Positions 18,411-28,321 of a stretch of 64,000 nt of DNA are shown one piece after another (the first letter of the stretch is position 1; each line of letters opens with the position of its first letter). The notes below the pieces were generated by a model. The model did no database searches, was not told the DNA's origin, and worked only from the letters and a program-made list of their open reading frames with translations. The stretch spans positions 28,037-92,036 of the forward strand of contig JADLBH010000011.1 in assembly GCA_020847855.1 (NCBI GenBank), read 5' to 3'. This stretch comes from Fimbriimonadaceae bacterium (lineage in GTDB: Bacteria > Armatimonadota > Fimbriimonadia > Fimbriimonadales > Fimbriimonadaceae). Position numbers and translations under genes: made by a program.

Positions 18411-20390
18411 TCAGGCCGCCTTCCGCGGTGGCGGCTCGCCGTCCTCGCTGGGGACTTGGCGGAACTCCGCGGGCAACGACGTGTACGGTCCAGGTGGCAC
18501 CTTGGGCCACTCCACCTTGTCGCTCAAGTCCCACTCGTGAAATGCGCCCTTGGTCAAGGTGAGCCGCAGAATCGCCACAGTCTCGTAAGCGGGTACTTGG
18601 CCCAGGATGTTCTCGCCTGGTAGGCCGCTCCCTCCCGTCCCGAACTGCCTCGCGGCTGCACCTCGGTCGAGCAACCTCAGCAACCGAGGCGCTTCGGCTT
18701 TTCCCACGAGCGTCGCTACTCGGGGCCAGCGCTGGGACCGGAGCGTGAGTGCGGCACTCTCGGGCAAGCCGTATGGACAGGCATCCGTCGGGTCAATCTC
18801 CGGCGAGCCTCTGGCTACCAGCGACTGATCCTCCCCGAGCTGCTCGTTGGAGCAAATCCTACGATAGGCGACTTCGGCGACGACCGTGCGCTGCGCTCGG
18901 TTGAGCTGGGCGAACGTGACGGGTTCGCCTTTGCGCAACCGGGCCATGAGGTCGAGGCCCAAGGCGGCGACGATCCGGTACCCGTCGTGGAGGCCGGTGT
19001 GGCGCGCAGCTGAGGCGAACGGGGCCACTGCAGCCGCGTGGGCAAGGGGCCAATATGTGGCCAGGTCCTCGCTCATCGTGACAAGAAGGGCATAGTCCTC
19101 CAGGCTTACCGTGCCTGCCTTGTGCGCTCGTGCGATCACGGCTCGGGCCACTTCCCGATCAACCCATCGGAGAGGGACACCGGTCGCATGGGGCGTGAGC
19201 CAACCCGCTTCGTCGGGCACAGTCTCCCATCCGGCGAAGTTTCGGATCAGGGACGTACACTGCGCGAGCGCGTACGAGTCGCCCTGGCTGAGGTATGGCC
19301 CAAGGCCTGCAAGGTTCTCCGGAAGGTGGGCGACGAGGTTCGCATTCAGATCGTCGGCCCAAGCGGCAAGGACATCACCGGTAGCCTCAGCGATCGGCTC
19401 ATGGGCCACTGGGTCCAGCATGCGCTCCCTTGCGGCATCGGTCGCCTCGTCGAGCCTGGAGTTCCGGGTCACCAAGTCGCAGTACGCCTTCGTCGCCTCA
19501 GGGATTTTGAGCAACGGCTGGTTGGGCTTGGGAGCGGCGGCGAGAGTCCGGAACACATCCGGATCCTGGGGGAACGTCCGTTGGGAGACCACGCCGACTC
19601 CGAACACCGACTGAGATCCACCGCGCTTCGCGTAGAGGTTGACCCATGCCTGCGAGAATTGCGAACTGACGACAAGCCTGATTGCCTTCCGATCGTCCAG
19701 AGCGATCGGAGCGGCCCTCGGACTGGACACGGTACTGCCCGCCCCGTTGGGGAGCCCCGCTGCTTCGAGGGCGACCTCCCAGTCGGCCTGTTCTCGCACG
19801 TACTCTTTCAGAGCCGGATCGAGGGTGCCAGGCAGCTCCCGTTGCATCTTGTTCGGATCACTCGTGAAAACCGTGCGGCCGTTACTCAGCGCATTTGCCA
19901 ACCGGTCTTGCCCGATGCCGAGCAGGATTCTGGCAAGTAGCCGCACTTGGGCTGAATGCTCCCAGAGGTTGCGTTCGAGCTCCCACCGGCTCGCACTCTC
20001 TGCACCTTGGAGTGGTTTGAGCAGATCGGACGCGACCTCGACGCTGATCTCAGTTCGGAGCGACTCCTTGCACTGTTCCAGCACCGACTTTGCGAGCCTT
20101 TGGGCCGAATCGTTGGCATTGTCACGCAGCGGCTTGGCACGGACGAGGACGAAGGCCTCGCCGTCGCGGTTCCATTGGGCCTGGAGCGCGTTCGCGACCT
20201 TTTGGCGCAGGTCGGGCGCAGCAACGTCGCGAACCCGCACGATTGCGACCTCGCCTCTCAGGGCGGGAGAAGCCCGCCACTCCTCGCCCATGGATCGGCC
20301 GACGTCCGGGAGCAACCGTTCGAGCCGGGCTGGCGGGCCGAGATAGTCGGCACCCGCCGTCCCCATCGCCAGCAAGGCCGCGCACAGCAC
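18411..20390 (-). CDS. Large exported protein of unknown function
   Basis: 659 residues from GTG 20390, with an N-terminal hydrophobic segment (MLCAALLAMGTAGA) consistent with a signal peptide. The rest is an Ala/Leu-rich, mainly helical sequence with no motif I can identify. It lies between gyrA and the membrane-protein gene on the same strand, 63 bp downstream of the gyrA stop, so it may be read from the gyrA promoter. Confidence 0.65.
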   Translation of the reverse strand: MLCAALLAMGTAGADYLGPPARLERLLPDVGRSMGEEWRASPALRGEVAIVRVRDVAAPDLRQKVANALQAQWNRDGEAFVLVRAKPLRDNANDSAQRLAKSVLEQCKESLRTEISVEVASDLLKPLQGAESASRWELERNLWEHSAQVRLLARILLGIGQDRLANALSNGRTVFTSDPNKMQRELPGTLDPALKEYVREQADWEVALEAAGLPNGAGSTVSSPRAAPIALDDRKAIRLVVSSQFSQAWVNLYAKRGGSQSVFGVGVVSQRTFPQDPDVFRTLAAAPKPNQPLLKIPEATKAYCDLVTRNSRLDEATDAARERMLDPVAHEPIAEATGDVLAAWADDLNANLVAHLPENLAGLGPYLSQGDSYALAQCTSLIRNFAGWETVPDEAGWLTPHATGVPLRWVDREVARAVIARAHKAGTVSLEDYALLVTMSEDLATYWPLAHAAAVAPFASAARHTGLHDGYRIVAALGLDLMARLRKGEPVTFAQLNRAQRTVVAEVAYRRICSNEQLGEDQSLVARGSPEIDPTDACPYGLPESAALTLRSQRWPRVATLVGKAEAPRLLRLLDRGAAARQFGTGGSGLPGENILGQVPAYETVAILRLTLTKGAFHEWDLSDKVEWPKVPPGPYTSLPAEFRQVPSEDGEPPPRKAA

Positions 20391-20453
20391 GACCCCATCA
20401 TACAGTATCGGTCCGGAGCGGTTGCTTAGGCGTTCGGTCAGAACACCGGGTTC

Positions 20454-22925
20454 TCACTCTTCGACGAGCGTATCGGATGGCGTTTCCTCGTCGTCCTCTT
20501 CCGGCGAGTCCACGAGACGGGCGACCGAGGCGATCGAGTCGCCTGCGGCGAGGTTGATCAGCTTCACGCCTTGAGCGATCCTTCCCACGAGGCGCACGTC
20601 CTTCACTTTGAGCCGGATGCCCTTACCGTTCGTGGTGAGCACGAGGAGCTTATCGTCTTCCTCGACCATCTTTGCGCTCACGATCTTGCCCGTCTTCTCC
20701 GTGACGTTCATGGTGAGGATGCCCTTTCCTCCGCGCCCTTGTACTCGATAGTCCTCGACTCTGGTGCGCTTGCCAAACCCGTTCTCTCCTACGACGAGCA
20801 ACGTGGCCTCGTCGTCGGCGAGAACGGCCGTTACCACATAGTCCTCAGGCTGAACCGTGATCCCCTTCACTCCTCCAGCGGCCCGCGAGCGATCCCTGGC
20901 CGCGGTCTCCTTAAAGCGTATGGAAAGGCCCTTGCGCGTGACGAGCATGACGTCTTGGTCGCCACTGCTTTGGAGCACCCAACCGAGTTCGTCGCCCTCC
21001 TCGATATCGAAGGCGATCAAGCCGTTCGATCGGATGTTCTGGAACTTGTCCAAGGCGGTGCGCTTGATTTCGCCGAGCCTGGTCACCATGACGAGGTAGC
21101 CCTCGCCCTTGATGTCCTTGACGCGCACCGTCGCGGTCACCCGCTCGTCACCGTCCATCGCGATATAGTTGATGACCGGCATTCCCCTGGCATAGCGTCC
21201 GCTCTCGGGGATGTCGTAGGCTCGAAGCTTGTAACACTTGCCCCGGTCGGTGAAGAACAGGATAAAGTTGTGGGTGTTCACCTGGAAGAGCTGGGCCGGT
21301 TCGTCATCTTGCTTCATGACGTTCTTCATGCCCTTCCCCCCCCTCTTTTGCTGTCGGTAAGCGTCAAGGCTAATCCGTTTGATATATCCGTCCCGGCTCA
21401 GGCTGACGATGACCTCTTCCTCGGGGATGAGGTCCTCCTCGGTGAAGTCGCCGACCTCTCGGGCGATGATTCGGGTTCGCCGCTCGTCGCCGAACTTGTC
21501 CCGCAAGGCTGTGGTCTCGTCGCGCAGGACGGTTCTCAACCGGTCCGGGTTGCACAAGATGTCCATGAGGTCCTGCGACCTTCGCAGCGCCGCCTTGTAG
21601 TCGCTCTCCAGCTTGTCCTGTTCGAGCTGGGTAAGCCTGCGCAAGGGCATGGCGAGCACCGCGTTCGCCTGGTAAGGCGACATGGCGAACTTGCGCACCA
21701 ACTGAACCCTTGCCTCGTTCGTGTCCTTGCTGGCGCGAATCGCCGCGATGACCTCGTCCAAGAACCGACGGGTGATCTGGAACCCCTCGTTGAGGTGGAC
21801 CTCTTCCAGAGCGCGCATCAGCTCGTAGCGCGTTCGGCGCTCGATCACCTCGCGGCGGTGGCGGATGTACTCGTCGAGCAAGACCGTGAGCGGGGAGACG
21901 CGCGGCGCGCCGTCCACGAGGCTGAGCATGATCGCTCCGAAGGTGGTCCGCAACTGGGTGTGCTTGAGCAGGTAGTTCAGTGCCTTGTTCGGGTTCACGT
22001 CTCGGCGAAGCTCAATCTGGATCCGCATGCCCCGCTTGTCGGTGTAGTCCTGAACGTCGGTGATCCCGTCGAACTTCTTGGCCTTTGCGATGTCGGCGAT
22101 GGACTTCACAAGGTTCGTCTTGTTGACCTGGTAGGGGAGCTCGCTCACGACGATCGCGGTCTTGCCGCTCTCGATCGGCTCGATCATCGTCTTGGCCTGC
22201 ATGATCACGCTGCCTCGTCCCGTCTCATAGGCGTCGCGGACGCCCTTGGTCCCCATGATGAGCCCATAGGTGGGGAAGTCCGGCCCTTGGATGTGCTCCA
22301 TGAGCTGGTCGAGCGTGCACTCGGAGTCGTCAATCCGAGCGAGGATCGCGTTGCACACTTCGGTGAGGTTGTGGGGCGGCATGCTGGTCGCCATCCCGAC
22401 CGCGATGCCTTGACTCCCATTGCAGAGCAGGTTGGGGAACTTGCTGGGGAGCACCGAGGGTTCGTTCATAGACTGGAGATAGTTCGGCATCCAGTCAATG
22501 GTCTCGCGCTCGAGATCCTCGAGCATCTCCATGGCAATGGGGGTGAGGCGGCACTCGGTGTACCGCATGGCGGCCGGGCTGTCACCGTCCACGCTCCCAA
22601 AGTTTCCTTGGCCCTCGATCAGCGGATAGCGCATGCTGAACGACTGCGCCATGCGGACGAGGGTCGGGTAGATGATCGCCTCGCCGTGGGGGTGGAAGTC
22701 GCCACTGGTTTGTCCGCAAACCTTGGCGCACTTTGTGGTCGCGTTCTGAGGGCTGAGGTTCAGCTGGTCCATCGCGTAGAGGATGCGGCGTTGGACCGGC
22801 TTGAGCCCGTCCCGTACGTCGGGCAATGCTCGCGCGATGATGACGGACATCGCGTAGTTGACGTAGCTCTTGGCGAGTTCTTCCTCGATCTCGACCGTAC
22901 TGATGTTTGCGTCGTTCTCCGCCAC
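20454..22925 (-). CDS. gyrA: DNA gyrase subunit A
   Basis: 823 residues. The catalytic Tyr122 is in [10 protein letters not shown], at the same number as in E. coli. The GyrA box (QQKRGGKG) at the start of the C-terminal beta-pinwheel marks it as gyrase rather than topoisomerase IV. With GyrB it introduces negative supercoils. The quinolone-binding segment reads [15 protein letters not shown], so positions 83 and 87 are Ala and Pro rather than Ser and Asp. The start is GTG 22925 with GAGG 6 nt upstream. The C-terminal tail is acidic (EEDDEE). gyrB is not in the window. Confidence 0.97.
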   Translation of the reverse strand: MAENDANISTVEIEEELAKSYVNYAMSVIIARALPDVRDGLKPVQRRILYAMDQLNLSPQNATTKCAKVCGQTSGDFHPHGEAIIYPTLVRMAQSFSMRYPLIEGQGNFGSVDGDSPAAMRYTECRLTPIAMEMLEDLERETIDWMPNYLQSMNEPSVLPSKFPNLLCNGSQGIAVGMATSMPPHNLTEVCNAILARIDDSECTLDQLMEHIQGPDFPTYGLIMGTKGVRDAYETGRGSVIMQAKTMIEPIESGKTAIVVSELPYQVNKTNLVKSIADIAKAKKFDGITDVQDYTDKRGMRIQIELRRDVNPNKALNYLLKHTQLRTTFGAIMLSLVDGAPRVSPLTVLLDEYIRHRREVIERRTRYELMRALEEVHLNEGFQITRRFLDEVIAAIRASKDTNEARVQLVRKFAMSPYQANAVLAMPLRRLTQLEQDKLESDYKAALRRSQDLMDILCNPDRLRTVLRDETTALRDKFGDERRTRIIAREVGDFTEEDLIPEEEVIVSLSRDGYIKRISLDAYRQQKRGGKGMKNVMKQDDEPAQLFQVNTHNFILFFTDRGKCYKLRAYDIPESGRYARGMPVINYIAMDGDERVTATVRVKDIKGEGYLVMVTRLGEIKRTALDKFQNIRSNGLIAFDIEEGDELGWVLQSSGDQDVMLVTRKGLSIRFKETAARDRSRAAGGVKGITVQPEDYVVTAVLADDEATLLVVGENGFGKRTRVEDYRVQGRGGKGILTMNVTEKTGKIVSAKMVEEDDKLLVLTTNGKGIRLKVKDVRLVGRIAQGVKLINLAAGDSIASVARLVDSPEEDDEETPSDTLVEE

Positions 22926-23076
22926 AGTGCCTCAGGTGTAGAGACGACCCCAGATTGGGTTGAGCCTCAGGCCCTAGGGTACCTTGGGCACGGTTCGGGA
23001 CCCGGACAGTGGGCACGGGACGATCTCTCGTCGAACCGGTGCGCTTGCTAGTCGGATGCTGGTTCTGGCGGCTCGG

Positions 23077-24318
23077 TCAAGGTGCGGAGAGCCACTGCGT
23101 CCAGAAGTCCACGAGCTCTTGCTGGTTGAGGTAGTCCCTGGGAGGGACATCGCCCCGAACCAGCACCTTGTCCCGAAGCCCTGTCCACACCGGCAGGGCG
23201 CGAAGCAACGCCATTTGCGTCCCTGGCGTCCTCGATGCCCAAAGCTCGCGGAGCCGGGTCTCGCCCCATCCCTGGTAGTTATAGTAGGGTAGGAGCTGGA
23301 TGAACTTGATCACAAGTTCTTGATCCTGTATTCGTACCAAGGTGTCCATAGCGTGGGCCGCCGAATCGAAGAGCCTCATCCTGCTGGGGGCGAGCGTTGC
23401 GTCGCGGCCGGGGTCAAGAGCGCGGAGCAGTTCGCTCTTCGCGCTCTCGGGTACCCGTGCCCATTCGTCCGGGTTCGTCGCAACCGGGATCAGGGTACTC
23501 ATCAGGTTCGGCCTTAGGCCTGGCAACTCCCAGTTTCTCAAGGCCGCATAGCCCATCCACTGATGCCTCGGATCGAGGGCGTCCACTTTTCCTAGGAGAG
23601 CCCGGGATGCGCGTGTGCCGTAGGCCGAGCTTACGGACGAACCACTGAGGTTCATGAGCATCGTGAGAGTTCGCACCTCGTCATCGCGGGAAATCGAACC
23701 TAGGGCCTCGATGGCAGAGCAAAGGAACGCTTCATTCGGGTTCGACAGGTTTGGTGGAAACTCGCTGTTGGTGACCGTAGCACTCAAGAGCAGTGTCCAC
23801 TCACCGGGTTGCGCCGGTACGACCTCACCCCAGACCTCTTGCGGGTCGAAGGCCTTCCAAGAAAAGTACAGTTTGCCTTGGATTTGCGCATCAATCGCTG
23901 CGACCACTTTGGTACCGATCTCCCGTGGACGCAGGGGCGGGGCGCCACCGTCCTCCGTAAGGTTCCCTATCACGACACACTGAATCTGACCAGCGGCGAC
24001 TCCGTGGAGGCTCGCGAGGACCTGATAGACCTCGACGTAGGCTGCGATCTGGCTGGCCCCCTCTGGGTTTTCGAGCCAACCTAATGTAAGCGGACGGATT
24101 TGTGCCGGATATTCGTCAACCTTTTGGGCCACGACGATGTCGTCAGCCTCGACGAACGAGTTTGCATGCGCGGTGTAGTCTCCGGCGACCAGACGCCTCG
24201 CGTCGGTTCCGGCATCGTCGGCAAACCGTTGAGCCTGGGCTACGGTCGCAAGCCCAATCAAGGCAATCCATGTGAGCAAAGTGCTTGCCTTTCGGTGGAG
24301 CATTCGTGAAAGCCTCAT
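23077..24318 (-). CDS. Exported protein of unknown function, possibly HEAT-like
   Basis: 413 residues from ATG 24318 (ATG 24303 is possible), with a signal peptide (LTWIALIGLATVAQAQ). The first half appears beta-rich (…YTAHANSFVEADDIVVAQ…) and the second half has repeated helical pairs with conserved Leu/Ala, reminiscent of HEAT-type repeats. That assignment is weak. It begins 11 bp after the stop of the gene at 24330, so the two probably form an operon. Confidence 0.6.
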   Translation of the reverse strand: MRLSRMLHRKASTLLTWIALIGLATVAQAQRFADDAGTDARRLVAGDYTAHANSFVEADDIVVAQKVDEYPAQIRPLTLGWLENPEGASQIAAYVEVYQVLASLHGVAAGQIQCVVIGNLTEDGGAPPLRPREIGTKVVAAIDAQIQGKLYFSWKAFDPQEVWGEVVPAQPGEWTLLLSATVTNSEFPPNLSNPNEAFLCSAIEALGSISRDDEVRTLTMLMNLSGSSVSSAYGTRASRALLGKVDALDPRHQWMGYAALRNWELPGLRPNLMSTLIPVATNPDEWARVPESAKSELLRALDPGRDATLAPSRMRLFDSAAHAMDTLVRIQDQELVIKFIQLLPYYNYQGWGETRLRELWASRTPGTQMALLRALPVWTGLRDKVLVRGDVPPRDYLNQQELVDFWTQWLSAP

Positions 24319-24329
24319 CCCTTTTTCGG

Positions 24330-25814
24330 TTATTCCTTGATGTGCTGAACCTTATCAGTCCAAAACTTTATTCGGTAGGTGCCGGCAAAAACACCTGTAG
24401 TCCCCACAGTCCTCCTATTCGCTGCATAGTAGTGGTGAACCATATTGTACAACGGGACGGCCGGATTTGTCGTGTAGAGGTGTGGATCTATCGAGAAGAT
24501 TGCGAGCCGGTCGTAAGCGAGCGAGTTCGCCCCTTCTCCAAGTCGGCCTGAAGGGTGGGCTCCTGATGCCCCGCTCTCGGTCGTCCAATAGACATCCTGA
24601 GTGTTGATTTGCCACGTAGGCGGCGGCGGGGGTGGCTGGAACCTCTCTTGGATCCAAACGAACGGCATCCTCTGCCCGACGTTGTCCACCAAGACGGGCC
24701 TGGAACGCATCTCCCACCCGTACGGCTTGCCAGGGGCCGATGCCGCTAGTTCTACGTCGTCTGCTGGATTGTTCTGCATGTCCTGGGGGCGGTGGGCAGT
24801 GAAACAAAAGGCGTTGATGTTCGGTTCGCCCGTCGCGACGCCGGGCGGCGGTGACTGGTCCGAATTGTCCTGGATCGTGTACGTTCGGCCGCGGAACCGA
24901 ACGACTTGGCTGCATCGAGGCATGATGCCCGCTACGCCACTCGCAGCGAGGGCACCGACGCGGAGCTTCGATCGTGCTTCGTACGGGGTTTGCCCCGGCA
25001 TGGCACCGAGACCCGCCCCAAGGCTCCACAGAAACGTGGTCTCGCCTTCCATCCCAGGGAGGTCGTTGACGACCTCCATCTGAAATTGCACGGTGCCTAG
25101 TTGAGGGCGTTGGGAGAGGACCGGGAACGAGTTCCCGGTCGGGTCATAGTTGAAATACTGCAGATAATAGGGGTTGGAAGCGACGGACTCGTCGTGCTCG
25201 ATCGAAGGGACGAAGGCCGCCTCGTGAGCGCCTTGCCAGCTGTCCTCCCCAGTGGCGATGCCGAGTTTCAACGGTCCCCCGGCTGCCAAGAACGAGACCA
25301 TGGCTAGCTGCTCTTGCTTCGAGCCATCGGGGAGTGTGAGCGTGACGACGCACTCGGCCGTGAAAAGCCCTGTAGTGTCGAACGCCCAACCCACCGTGGC
25401 CGGTGATGTGCCAGGGCTGGGAACCCAGATCGCACCTGCAGGAGGATTGGTCTGGCCCTGCTGAACAACGTTGACCCATTGGTACGTGACGGAACTGCCC
25501 GGAGGGGTCCCGGTTACTTCGCAGCTCAAGTCGAACTCGGCAAAGTGGCAGCCCATCGCGGTCTGGTAGACACTCTGCTTAACATGGCTGTACTGAAGGG
25601 CCTCACACTCGTCGGAAGCTACGATGGTCACGTTCCAAGCACTCGCGACTCCCGAACAAGTGAGCACGGACGCAAGGCTCACATACCGGATGCCCGTGGT
25701 TCGCACCCGGGCAAATGCTCCCGTTGGACGGCCAATCGCTCTAGTCTTGAAGATGGTCTCACTCCTGAAGGTGCGTGCTCGCAGGTGCGCAACGAGGGAG
25801 CCTACCCATGGCAT
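24330..25814 (-). CDS. Exported protein with an Ig-like segment, unknown function
   Basis: 494 residues. The hydrophobic signal is not at the very N-terminus but at about residues 43-60 (YVSLASVLTCSGVASAW), so the true start may be downstream of 25814. The region CEVTGTPPGSSVTYQWVN followed by FTAECVVTLTLPDG looks like an Ig/PKD-type beta-sandwich. A Pro-rich stretch (PPPPPP) is near residue 400. No catalytic motif was recognised. Probably a surface or periplasmic structural protein. Confidence 0.6.
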   Translation of the reverse strand: MPWVGSLVAHLRARTFRSETIFKTRAIGRPTGAFARVRTTGIRYVSLASVLTCSGVASAWNVTIVASDECEALQYSHVKQSVYQTAMGCHFAEFDLSCEVTGTPPGSSVTYQWVNVVQQGQTNPPAGAIWVPSPGTSPATVGWAFDTTGLFTAECVVTLTLPDGSKQEQLAMVSFLAAGGPLKLGIATGEDSWQGAHEAAFVPSIEHDESVASNPYYLQYFNYDPTGNSFPVLSQRPQLGTVQFQMEVVNDLPGMEGETTFLWSLGAGLGAMPGQTPYEARSKLRVGALAASGVAGIMPRCSQVVRFRGRTYTIQDNSDQSPPPGVATGEPNINAFCFTAHRPQDMQNNPADDVELAASAPGKPYGWEMRSRPVLVDNVGQRMPFVWIQERFQPPPPPPTWQINTQDVYWTTESGASGAHPSGRLGEGANSLAYDRLAIFSIDPHLYTTNPAVPLYNMVHHYYAANRRTVGTTGVFAGTYRIKFWTDKVQHIKE

Positions 25815-25900
25815 AGGGCTAAGGTACCGGGTATTAAGCCCTAGACCAGTGCGCAGTGCGGTGACCCGCGAACCCGATATCCGCGCGGATTGCCCCTAGC

Positions 25901-26452
25901 TCACGAGCCGAGGAGGCGTCGGACCGTCTCCTCCGCGAGTTCGAAATGCATGGCGTCCTCGCGAGAGAAGCCCGCACCCCAGTACCAACCCTCGGCGTGG
26001 AAGTAGCGGTAGGCCCGCACGAGCCCAGCCTGTACTTTGCCGTCGCCTCGCGGGTCAACTTCGCCGTCGAAGGTCAAGTCAATCGCAGTACCCCATGCAT
26101 GGTTCGAGACACTCTTCTGAGACCCGCGCACAAGCCTTGCGCACAGCATTCCAGCGGTGCCCACCGATGCAAAGGCGACGGGGTCCGCTCGACGAAACTC
26201 TGCCATCACCCTGTTCAGGGACGCCACGGCGACATCGAGGCCGGTGACGCGGAAAGAACCCACGTTCGCGGTCACGATTCGCGACTTCAGTCCACGGTTC
26301 GTCACCGGACGACACTGCTGGTCGTACGTTTCCCGCGGCTCACCGAGCAGGGCGCGGAGCGTCGAGGGTCGGCACGCGCTGAGCCCGGTGTTATAGGAGC
26401 CCTTGGGCGGCGCGGTGACGAGGCGGGAGAGGGGCGGCTGTGGACAAGGCAT
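25901..26452 (-). CDS. M15-family peptidase (D-Ala-D-Ala carboxypeptidase-like)
   Basis: Up to 183 residues. The VanY/M15 zinc motifs are complete: SNHAWGTAIDL (SxHxxGxAxD) and EDAMHFE (His ligand). It should cut peptidoglycan stem peptides. No clear signal peptide is seen. The annotated start at 26452 overlaps the glyQ start on the other strand by 13 bp, so a shorter form from an internal start (for example the GTG near 26416) is possible. Confidence 0.82.
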   Translation of the reverse strand: MPCPQPPLSRLVTAPPKGSYNTGLSACRPSTLRALLGEPRETYDQQCRPVTNRGLKSRIVTANVGSFRVTGLDVAVASLNRVMAEFRRADPVAFASVGTAGMLCARLVRGSQKSVSNHAWGTAIDLTFDGEVDPRGDGKVQAGLVRAYRYFHAEGWYWGAGFSREDAMHFELAEETVRRLLGS

Positions 26453-27453
26453 GCCTCCAACAGGCCCGCGAACACGCCGAAGTCAACCCCTCCGTGGTAC
26501 CTTGCATTGCCTTGCTCACGCTTCAAGAATTGATCTTTCGGCTCCAAGACTACTGGAGCAAGCAAGGCTGCACCGTGCTCCAGCCCTATGACACGGAGGT
26601 CGGCGCCGGGACGAGCCACCCCGCCACCGCCCTCAAGTGCCTCGGGCCCGATCCGTGGAACGTCTGCTACGTCCAGCCCAGCCGCCGACCCGCGGACGGG
26701 CGCTACACCGTGAATCCGATGCGCGGGCAGCGGTACTACCAGTTCCAAGTCTTGCTCAAGCCCAGCCCGGAGAACGTCGTAGACCTCTACTTCGAGAGCC
26801 TGAACGCTTTGGGATTCGATACTGCGAAAAACGATGCCCGCCTTGCCGAGGACGACTGGGAGAACCCCAGCCTGGGAGCCAGCGGTGTGGGATGGGAGGT
26901 CTGGCTGGACGGCACCGAGATCAGCCAATTCACCTATTTCCAACAGATGGGAGGGATCGAGTGCAATCCGGTGTGCGCGGAGATCACCTACGGACCAGAG
27001 CGCCTCGTCTTGATGCTGAACAACGGTAGGTCCTTCTGGAACGACCTGTATTGGTCACCGAGCCTGACCTATCGCGAGGCCGAGGCCGATCTCGAAATGC
27101 AGCACAATGTTTACAACTTCGAGGTTGCCTCGGTCGAGCTCTTGAAGCAGTTGTTCGACATGTACGAGGCGGAGTCGAAGCGCCTCATCGAGACGCCGGT
27201 CTGGTGGGACGACGAGCGGGGGGTGATGACCGCTTCCCGGCCCAACGAGAAGGCCCGCGAGGGGGCGCTGGTCTATCCGGCGTTCGATATGGCGCTCAAG
27301 TGCTCCCACACCTTCAACGTGCTCGATGCGCGCGGGGCCGTCTCCGTCACGGAGCGGGCCAACTATATTCACCGTGTCAGAGCCCGCGCCCGTGCCTGTT
27401 GCCTCAAGTACGTCGAAACGCTGCAAACGCGCGAAGCGATCATGAAAAAGTGA
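26440..27453 (+). CDS. glyQ: Glycine--tRNA ligase alpha subunit
   Basis: Up to 337 residues. The class II core is unmistakable: FRLQDYWSKQGC, LQPYDTEVGAGTSHPAT, PWNVCYVQPSRRP and EITYGPERL, with QFTYFQQMGGI. It forms the catalytic half of the alpha2beta2 enzyme that charges tRNA-Gly and needs the beta subunit (GlyS) for tRNA binding. GTG 26440 has a GGAGAGG 6 nt upstream. TTG 26512 would match the usual family N-terminus more closely. glyS does not follow it in this window. Confidence 0.95.
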   Translation: MDKACLQQAREHAEVNPSVVPCIALLTLQELIFRLQDYWSKQGCTVLQPYDTEVGAGTSHPATALKCLGPDPWNVCYVQPSRRPADGRYTVNPMRGQRYYQFQVLLKPSPENVVDLYFESLNALGFDTAKNDARLAEDDWENPSLGASGVGWEVWLDGTEISQFTYFQQMGGIECNPVCAEITYGPERLVLMLNNGRSFWNDLYWSPSLTYREAEADLEMQHNVYNFEVASVELLKQLFDMYEAESKRLIETPVWWDDERGVMTASRPNEKAREGALVYPAFDMALKCSHTFNVLDARGAVSVTERANYIHRVRARARACCLKYVETLQTREAIMKK

Positions 27454-27500
27454 GATAGATCACCGATTAGTTGGCACGTTGGATAGAGAATGGCTACCGA

Positions 27501-27514
27501 GAGCCGCAAGGCTC
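27501..27514 (+). promoter_or_regulatory. GNRA-capped hairpin before a PEP-CTERM gene
   Basis: GAGCC and GGCTC pair around a GCAA tetraloop. It sits directly upstream of the AGGT ribosome binding site of the gene at 27525, so it could affect translation. It is too short to assign to a known riboswitch class. Confidence 0.35.
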
Positions 27515-27524
27515 CAGGTAAACC

Positions 27525-28196
27525 ATGAAAACTAACCTAATCACTCGCACGGCAACTCTGACGTTGCTCGCCATCGGAGGCAGCTTGGCGTTCGGGTTCC
27601 CGATCGCGGACGACAGCTTCGAGAACCTGCCACTCGACGGCTATGCGAACGTTCTCAACAACTGGATCCAGGGCACTTGGGGGTCGGAGTACTCTTCGAT
27701 CACCGGCTCGACGTCCTCGGTGCTCACGGCGCACGGCACGAAAATGCTCAGCGCCAACGCCGGAACCGACGTCTGGACTCAGACCGTCCAGCTCTTGGAC
27801 GTGAGCGCGCTCGCGGGCCTGATTGACTCGGGCGGCGCGGTCGCGAACTTCCGAGCCCTCTATAACTACGACGCGACGGCAGGCGCACAGAGTCTTGCAG
27901 GGCTCTGGTCGTTTGGCCAGAACGACAGGTGGGGAAGCCACACGAACGTCCTCTTCAACACCGCTGCGCTCGACGGGCTGGCAGGCACCTGGGAGCACAA
28001 CGTCGTCTCCATGACCCTTCCCGTGGGCACCCGCTGGCTGATCACCGAGGTCGGATTCGTGAACGCGAGCCTGAACGGACAGCCGGGGTACGTGGACGCG
28101 GGCAACCTGGAGGTCGTCCCAGAGCCCTCGATCCTCGTCGCGACCGGCCTCGGCCTTGCCGCACTTCTGCGAAGGAGGGCGACTGCGCGCAAGTAA
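27525..28196 (+). CDS. PEP-CTERM sorted exported protein
   Basis: 223 residues with a signal peptide (TATLTLLAIGGSLAFG) and a C-terminal VPEPS motif, a hydrophobic stretch (ILVATGLGLAALL) and an RRRATARK tail. This is the exosortase sorting signal. The mature sequence looks like a beta-rich surface protein with no catalytic motif. It is 71 bp downstream of glyQ and unlikely to be functionally linked to it. Confidence 0.85.
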   Translation: MKTNLITRTATLTLLAIGGSLAFGFPIADDSFENLPLDGYANVLNNWIQGTWGSEYSSITGSTSSVLTAHGTKMLSANAGTDVWTQTVQLLDVSALAGLIDSGGAVANFRALYNYDATAGAQSLAGLWSFGQNDRWGSHTNVLFNTAALDGLAGTWEHNVVSMTLPVGTRWLITEVGFVNASLNGQPGYVDAGNLEVVPEPSILVATGLGLAALLRRRATARK

Positions 28197-28321
28197 CACC
28201 CGGAACCCCATTCTAGACACCGAAGCTAGGTGCTAGAAATCGGTTGTAGTCTCAGCATCCAGCCCCAAGTCCCTGCGAAACGGGTCCACACGACCCGATC
28301 CAAAGGATAGACTTGGGCTGG

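Noticed and set aside
20571..23051. An 826-codon open frame on the plus strand over gyrA
   Set aside because: It is exactly antisense to gyrA, has no domain and is a by-product of GC-rich codon use.
27468..27500. TGGCACG before the second PEP-CTERM gene, resembling a sigma-54 -24 element
   Set aside because: PEP-CTERM genes elsewhere can use sigma-54, but no TTGC -12 element follows at the required distance.
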